Below are positions 58,456 to 64,000 of a DNA stretch of 64,000 nt, one piece after another; within the stretch, counting starts at the first letter, position 1; every line of letters starts with the position of its first letter. The position numbers were made by a program, and so were the translations under genes. This DNA comes from an uncultured Clostridia bacterium (GTDB taxonomy: Bacteria > Bacillota > Clostridia > Oscillospirales > Ruminococcaceae). The notes under the pieces were generated by a model that was given only the letters and a program-made list of their open reading frames with translations, searched no databases and had not been told where the DNA came from. The stretch is from positions 1-64,000 of the forward strand of contig CANQVG010000008.1 of assembly GCA_947627235.1 (NCBI GenBank), written 5' to 3'.

Positions 58456-58473
58456 GTGAAGCGGGGTGAAAAA

Positions 58474-60060
58474 ATGCCGATAATTCTTTCCAATATCAGA
58501 TGCAAAGTCGGTATAAAACATGAGGATATAATTTCGGAAGCGTTTAAAATCCTCGGTCTTAAGGAATCGGACGCCGAGGGCGCCGGAATCTATAAGATTT
58601 CCCTTGACGCAAGAAGACGGGAAGAGATCCGCTCGGTTTGTTCGGTGATGCTCAGGCTCTCTTCAAAGGAGCGCGAAAAGCGCATTGCCGCCGGTAATAA
58701 CGATGTACGCTATTTTGAAGAGACCGAACCTACGCCGGTCATTTCCCGGGAAAAAAGAGAGGGCAGGCCCGTAATAGCCGGATTTGGTCCCGCCGGGATG
58801 TTTTGCGCACTTATGCTCAGCGAATACGGCTACAAGCCGATAGTTCTGGAGCGAGGGGCGGACGTAGATACGAGGACTCAGAAGGTCGAGAGCTTTTGGA
58901 GCGGCGGCGAGCTTGATACCGATACAAACGTGCAGTTCGGAGAGGGCGGTGCGGGAACATTTTCCGACGGCAAACTGACGACGAGGATAAACGACCCTTT
59001 ATGCAGGTATGTCCTCAGACGGTTGACGGAGATGGGCGCTCCCGAGGAGATACTCTATCTTTCAAAGCCTCACATCGGCACGGACAGGCTGCGCAGTATC
59101 GTCAAAAACATAAGAAACAGAATTATAGAAAACGGCGGTGAAGTAAGGTTTACAAGCCGGCTCGACGGTATCAGCGTAAGGAACGGTGCCATTGAAACGG
59201 TCTTTTCAGGGAAATCCGAGATTAAGCCTTCGGCGCTTGTACTTGCTATAGGGCACTCGGCGAGGGATACGTTTGAAATGCTCCTGAAAAACGGCGTCTG
59301 CATAGAGCCGAAAGCATTTTCCGTCGGGGCGAGAATAGAACATAAACAGCGCGACGTCGACATAAGCCTGTACGGCGGCGATTCCTTTGAATTCGGTCTG
59401 CCGAAAGGTGAGTATCAGCTTTCTCACCGCAGACCCGACGGCAGGGCGGCGTATACTTTCTGTATGTGTCCCGGCGGAAAGGTAGTCGCAGCGGCGAGCG
59501 AGAACGGAGGAACCGTCACAAACGGGATGAGTGAGTTTTCGCGCGACGGAGAAAACGCAAATTCCGCGCTTGTCGTGTCGGTATCGCAAAACGATTACCC
59601 GTCCGGCCCTTTAGGCGGAGTGGAGTTTGCTCGACAAATTGAGCAAAACGCATATAAGCTGACCGGCTGTTACCGTGCGCCGGCGATGACTGTAGGCGAG
59701 TTTTTGGACGGAAGAAAGCAGAAAAAATCTGTGCTGCCGTCATACCGTCCGGGCGTTGCGGAGGCGGACATAACAACTGTTCTGCCGGATTTTGTGACGG
59801 ATATGATGAGAGAAGGATTGCGCAGGTTTTCAGGAATGATGAACTGCTTCGGCGACCGTGGAGCGGTTCTGACCGCTCCCGAGACGAGGACGTCGTCGCC
59901 GGTGAGAATAACAAGAACCGAGCGGGGGACTGCCCTCGGAATTGATAATTTGTATCCCTGCGGCGAAGGCGCGGGCTACGCGGGCGGTATAATGTCGGCC
60001 GCTGTGGACGGCATACGCGCCGCTATGAAAATAATGGAGAGTTTTGCACCGACGTTATGA
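58474..60060 (+). CDS. NAD(P)/FAD-dependent oxidoreductase (COG2509-like)
   Basis: RPVIAGFGPAGMFCALMLSEYGYKPIVLERG, FGEGGAGTFSDGKLTTR, YPCGEGAGYAGGIMSAAVDGIRAA. Confidence 0.92.
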   Translation: MPIILSNIRCKVGIKHEDIISEAFKILGLKESDAEGAGIYKISLDARRREEIRSVCSVMLRLSSKEREKRIAAGNNDVRYFEETEPTPVISREKREGRPVIAGFGPAGMFCALMLSEYGYKPIVLERGADVDTRTQKVESFWSGGELDTDTNVQFGEGGAGTFSDGKLTTRINDPLCRYVLRRLTEMGAPEEILYLSKPHIGTDRLRSIVKNIRNRIIENGGEVRFTSRLDGISVRNGAIETVFSGKSEIKPSALVLAIGHSARDTFEMLLKNGVCIEPKAFSVGARIEHKQRDVDISLYGGDSFEFGLPKGEYQLSHRRPDGRAAYTFCMCPGGKVVAAASENGGTVTNGMSEFSRDGENANSALVVSVSQNDYPSGPLGGVEFARQIEQNAYKLTGCYRAPAMTVGEFLDGRKQKKSVLPSYRPGVAEADITTVLPDFVTDMMREGLRRFSGMMNCFGDRGAVLTAPETRTSSPVRITRTERGTALGIDNLYPCGEGAGYAGGIMSAAVDGIRAAMKIMESFAPTL

Positions 60061-60095
60061 GGGGATAAAGTGTGCTCTGATGGTGCTTTGGGAAA

Positions 60096-60219
60096 CTTTT
60101 GCGCGTGAGGGCGGGCGACGCCCGCCGCGCTTCGCGCGTGCCGCGCGGCTGCGCCGCGCGCAGCAGTCCGTACCGCAGGTACGGACTGCACGGGCGTCGC
60201 CCTCGCCAAGGAGCAAAAG
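60096..60219. repeat. Cloverleaf-like palindromic element: closing stem with three internal hairpins
   Basis: CTTTTGC/GCAAAAG ends; GGGCGACGCCCG (60113-60124) pairs with CGGGCGTCGCCC (60191-60202); hairpins 60126-60138, 60143-60159 and 60163-60189. Confidence 0.85.
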
Positions 60220-60275
60220 CGGTTTGAGCTATGTTTTATCGGGGGGAAAATTCAGGGCGCGTGCTTTAACGCCGC

Positions 60276-60304
60276 TTGACAATCCTCGTTTGTACCGATA
60301 TAAT
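60276..60304 (+). promoter_or_regulatory. Promoter of ttcA-like gene
   Basis: TTGACA-17-TATAAT. Confidence 0.8.
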
Positions 60305-60355
60305 ATTTTAGTGAACCGATGCTTAGCGGCGACAAAATACACAGCGAGGTCAAAA

Positions 60356-61192
60356 ATGAGCAGGGAATTGCAGCCGTATCAGTTGATTGAACGCAGCATA
60401 GTCAAGAAATACCGCAGCGAGCTGTGGGCGCCGTTTATCGAGGCAGTAAAGCGTTACGAGCTCATCTCGGCAGGCGACCGCATTGCCGTATGTATTTCGG
60501 GCGGCAAGGATTCTATGCTAATGGCGAAGATGATGCAGATGCTGCAAAGGTTCAGCGAGGTGCCGTTTGAGTTGCTGTATCTTGTGATGGACCCCGGCTA
60601 CAATCCCGTGAACCGCAAAAAGATTGAGGACAATGCCGCTATGCTTAACATTCCGATAACGGTGTTTGAAACCAATATTTTTGCCGTGGCGGACAGGGTG
60701 AAAGAATCGCCCTGCTACCTTTGCGCGAGAATGAGAAGGGGCTATCTCTACAACAACGCAAAGATACGCGGCTGCAATAAAATTGCGCTCGGGCATCATA
60801 TGAACGACGTCATTGAGACCACCGTTATGGGAATGTTTTACAGCTCACAGCTTCAGGGAATGATGCCCAAGCTTCACAGCCGCAACTTTGAGGGTATGGA
60901 GCTTATCCGTCCGCTTTACTGTGTCCGTGAGGAGGATATAATCGCGTGGAAGCGCTATAACGGTCTTGAGTTTTTGCAGTGTGCCTGTCGCTTCACCGAA
61001 CGTATTTCCGAGAGCGGCGACGGAGTAGGCGATTCAAAGCGTCAGGAGGTTAAGAACCTGATTAAAGCTCTAAAGAAAGAAAACCCCAACATTGAAAAAA
61101 GTATCTTCAACAGTATTCACGCCGTGTGCACCGACACATTCCCGGGATATAAGTCAAACGGCGTAGAACACTCGTTTTTAGAGGAATATTAA
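60356..61192 (+). CDS. TtcA/TilS-like tRNA thiolation PP-loop ATPase
   Basis: RIAVCISGGKDSMLMAKMMQ PP-loop, PCYLCARMRRG CxxC, KIALGHHMNDVIETTVM; start at 60356 after promoter. Confidence 0.9.
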   Translation: MSRELQPYQLIERSIVKKYRSELWAPFIEAVKRYELISAGDRIAVCISGGKDSMLMAKMMQMLQRFSEVPFELLYLVMDPGYNPVNRKKIEDNAAMLNIPITVFETNIFAVADRVKESPCYLCARMRRGYLYNNAKIRGCNKIALGHHMNDVIETTVMGMFYSSQLQGMMPKLHSRNFEGMELIRPLYCVREEDIIAWKRYNGLEFLQCACRFTERISESGDGVGDSKRQEVKNLIKALKKENPNIEKSIFNSIHAVCTDTFPGYKSNGVEHSFLEEY

Positions 61193-61217
61193 CACTTGAA
61201 GACCGAAAGGAGACATT

Positions 61218-63014
61218 ATGAAAAAACTTATGACTGCATTTGTGTGCGGGACAATGCTTTTCACTACGGCTTGCGGCGCTCCGAAGATTGAGGAGCTTAC
61301 GCCTTCCGACTGCTGGATAATCGCATACACCCGCAATCCCTCTGTGGATTACTCGGAGTTTTTGGGACACAGCGTTCACTTCGCCGTGACCACCGATTCA
61401 GGCAAGCACATCGAAACACTTTATCACAATTACGGTAAGCTGTTTGCGAAGTGCGAGTTCAGCGAGGAGAACGGCATAGTCTCGATGGGAGCCAAGGACA
61501 TCGAAATCATCCGAGTCGGCGATGAATATATCATTACGGCAAAGGAAATAAAGAGGACAAATCTCGGAAACGGAGATTTTCCTCAGCGTGAGACCGGCAA
61601 TTTCGTCCGTTGGACAACAAAGGATTTTGTGAAGTTCTCGGAACCCGAGGTGACAAAGAGCCGCTACACCGGAAAAGAGGAGTCGAAAAACGACGGTGTT
61701 TCCGTTGCCCTCAGCTCTGAAAGCCTCGACTTTGCCGAGAGCGCGGTGTCGATTCCGATTTCGGCTGAGATTGCCGAAACGCTCATAAAGAACAACGTCA
61801 CGGTGGAATTTGAATCCGTTGAGGTTCCTAAGTCGGTCACCGTTAGCAGCCGTGAGGAGCTTGAAAGCGTCACCGCCGCAGTCACATATACCGACGGCTC
61901 GGTTCACAACAAGCACATCGACTGGGATATGAGCGGAGTTGACTTTGCAAAGCCGGGCAAATACACCGTATCGGGAAAGATTTCGGTCCGCAGGTTCCCG
62001 TTCCCCGTTGAAAACCACCCGTGGGGCGACCCCGTCATCACATACTACAACGGCAAGTACTACTGGATAGCCACTAACGACGCAAACGGCGATACCTCGT
62101 TTGAAATCAGAGAGGCGGATACCCCCGAGGCGCTGTTTGAGGAGGGGGTAAGGCGTCAGGTCATACTTTCGGCTGATACGACCGTCTTCAAAAATACTTT
62201 CTGGGCGCCGGAATTTCACATCGTGGGCGGGAAAATGCGAATCTTCTGCGCTCTTACCACCGGAACGGGCTTCGACCCGCAGTGCTATGTGATGACCCTT
62301 GATGACGGCGGCGATATGCTTAATCCCGACGACTGGAGTATTCCGCGCAGATGCGTTATGCCGGACGGCAGAAACCTTGGCGAGAACCCCCTCGGAGACG
62401 GCAAAAACGGCATCACCCTCGATATGAACTGTTTTGACGCAGGTTCAAAGAGCTACGTCGTCTGGTCGTTCAGAACTTGGGCAGGAACCGACAGCGGCTC
62501 AATGCTGATGATAGCCGAAACAGACCCCGATAAGCCGTGGATGCTGAAGACCTATCCGCAGCTTCTGACGCGACCGGTTTACGGCTGGGAGAACAATAAC
62601 GCCACCGACAATAACGAGGGTCCGTATGCTCTGGTTACGAAAGACAAGGTTTATCTTGCGTATTCGGGCGGCGACGCGAGAGGACAGACCTATGTAGTCG
62701 GAGTTCTGACCGCAAACGTCGGGGATGATCTTTGCGACGTCTCCAACTGGGATATTCCGAGCGCGCCCGCGCTTGCTTCCAACTTTGTTGAGGGCGAGTA
62801 CGGATGCGGTCACAACGCGTTCTTTACCGACGAATTCGGCGACACCTATATCACCTATCACGGCGTAAACGCGCCCGACAGCAGGGCTATAGGCCCCGGC
62901 ATAAGGCGTGTGCATTTCGGCGCCGACGGTTCGCCGATACTCTGTATGTCCAACGAGCAGGACTTCCCGTCCGACAAAGAGGACGTTAAAATTACCGTGG
63001 TAGTGGAAAAGTAA
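61218..63014 (+). CDS. Secreted lipoprotein with Ig-like domain and GH43-like beta-propeller
   Basis: Lipobox MLFTTAC; bacterial Ig-like VTYTDGSVHNKHIDWDMSGVDFAKPGKYTVSG; HPWGDPVITYYNGKYYWIATND ... FWAPEFHIVGGKMRIFCAL ... NEGPYALVTKDKVYLAYSG. Confidence 0.8.
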   Translation: MKKLMTAFVCGTMLFTTACGAPKIEELTPSDCWIIAYTRNPSVDYSEFLGHSVHFAVTTDSGKHIETLYHNYGKLFAKCEFSEENGIVSMGAKDIEIIRVGDEYIITAKEIKRTNLGNGDFPQRETGNFVRWTTKDFVKFSEPEVTKSRYTGKEESKNDGVSVALSSESLDFAESAVSIPISAEIAETLIKNNVTVEFESVEVPKSVTVSSREELESVTAAVTYTDGSVHNKHIDWDMSGVDFAKPGKYTVSGKISVRRFPFPVENHPWGDPVITYYNGKYYWIATNDANGDTSFEIREADTPEALFEEGVRRQVILSADTTVFKNTFWAPEFHIVGGKMRIFCALTTGTGFDPQCYVMTLDDGGDMLNPDDWSIPRRCVMPDGRNLGENPLGDGKNGITLDMNCFDAGSKSYVVWSFRTWAGTDSGSMLMIAETDPDKPWMLKTYPQLLTRPVYGWENNNATDNNEGPYALVTKDKVYLAYSGGDARGQTYVVGVLTANVGDDLCDVSNWDIPSAPALASNFVEGEYGCGHNAFFTDEFGDTYITYHGVNAPDSRAIGPGIRRVHFGADGSPILCMSNEQDFPSDKEDVKITVVVEK

Positions 63015-63028
63015 TAAGCACATAAAAA

Positions 63029-63067
63029 GGCGGGTCATCCGGATTTTCGGAAGACCCGCTGTTTTTT
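63029..63067. terminator. Bidirectional terminator
   Basis: GCGGGTCATCCG gatttt CGGAAGACCCGC tgTTTTTT. Confidence 0.85.
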
Positions 63068-63068
63068 G

Positions 63069-64000
63069 TCAGTTTTGGAGCATAAGGTTTAATATTTCCG
63101 CGTCGGTGGTTCGCATACCGTCTCGGGCAAGCCTGCTTACGGCGTCGATGGTGCTTTCGACGCCTTTTGCCACAATTCCGTCGCCACCGTGAAATTCTCT
63201 GTCGTGCTGAGTCATTTGCCAGCCGAGAAGTCCCGCCTCAACAGCCGATGCGATTTTTGCCGCGCAGCTCGCCTTTGCGCCGTCGCATATCATACCGGAA
63301 TTTATGGCGAGCGCGTTTACTACGGTGTGGGCTATCTGCTCGTATTTTCCGCCGTAGAGATAGCATATACCGGCTCCCGCTCCCGCTCCGGCGCTCGTTG
63401 CGCCGCAGTAGGCTGAAAGGCTTCCGATGCCGTCCTTAAGATGAACGGTCACGAGGTTTGAGACGGCGAGCGCTCTTAGCAAAAGCTCCTGCGAAATCGA
63501 ACATTCACGCGCGTAGATTATAACGGGAATTGAAGCGGTCATGCCCTGATTACCGCTTCCGGAATTTATCACTACAGGCAGTTCGCAGCCGTTCATTCTG
63601 GCGTCTGAACCTGCCGCCGCCCACGCCTTTGCGCGGTTTTGTACGCTGTTTCCGTAGGAACGCAGGAGAATTTTTCCTATTTCCGCACCGTAGCCGCCTT
63701 TCATTCCCTCTTCGGCTATGCTCATATTATATTCAATCTGCCGTTCAAGGACGTCTTTGATTTCGTTTGTGCCGACGCTGTCGGCGTAGTCGACTATGTC
63801 CTTGATATTGAGAAGCTTTCGGTTTTCAGAAGCGCGAACGTTTTTATCACTGAACGGCTTTTCCAAAACAGTCTCGCCGTTTTTGGATATTTTCACGACA
63901 TTGGTATGATGCCCCGCTATGCGGACATATGCGGTGCTTTCACCGCGCCTGACTTCGGTCTGAATGTCAAACGGGCAGTCGGAGTCGGACTTTTCCACGG
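63069..64000 (-). CDS. L-serine dehydratase alpha-like / L-cysteine desulfidase family (UPF0597), 5' end beyond window
   Basis: VVINSGSGNQGMTASIPVIIYA, AYCGATSAGAGAGAGICYLYGG, ICDGAKASCAAKIASAVEAGLLG. Confidence 0.85.
   Translation of the reverse strand, partial: VEKSDSDCPFDIQTEVRRGESTAYVRIAGHHTNVVKISKNGETVLEKPFSDKNVRASENRKLLNIKDIVDYADSVGTNEIKDVLERQIEYNMSIAEEGMKGGYGAEIGKILLRSYGNSVQNRAKAWAAAGSDARMNGCELPVVINSGSGNQGMTASIPVIIYARECSISQELLLRALAVSNLVTVHLKDGIGSLSAYCGATSAGAGAGAGICYLYGGKYEQIAHTVVNALAINSGMICDGAKASCAAKIASAVEAGLLGWQMTQHDREFHGGDGIVAKGVESTIDAVSRLARDGMRTTDAEILNLMLQN

Noticed and set aside
60044-60355. N-terminal extension of the ttcA-like ORF through the palindromic element
   Set aside because: Promoter TTGACA-17-TATAAT at 60276-60304 and family start at 60356 show the upstream part is non-coding.

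Overview
This looks like an ordinary chromosomal stretch from a low-to-mid-GC clostridial (Oscillospiraceae/Ruminococcaceae-like, by inference) genome. It is mostly housekeeping genes: tgt-mntP, pheS-pheT behind a Phe-type T-box, proBA, ung, secG, glgP, ackA, nadE, asnA, pyk, cdaA-cdaR and a ttcA-like gene. The left edge (1 to about 3.4 kb) is the integrase end of an integrative element sitting at the 3' end of tRNA-Ala(CGC). It carries divergent XRE regulators with an operator-like repeat cluster. Other points of interest are: a cloverleaf-like palindromic DNA element (60.1-60.2 kb) whose terminal CTTTTGC/GCAAAAG arms recur at about 50.03 kb; a P-type ATPase-like protein with several catalytic motifs altered; a T-box operon whose first gene is an unknown membrane protein; a three-gene ABC/Ig-like/FtsX system; a DUF3343 plus class-V aminotransferase pair; and a tRNA-Val with an A.C acceptor mismatch. 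I see no CRISPR array, rRNA operon or unmistakable novel defence locus. All family calls are from recognising the supplied translations. No searches were run.
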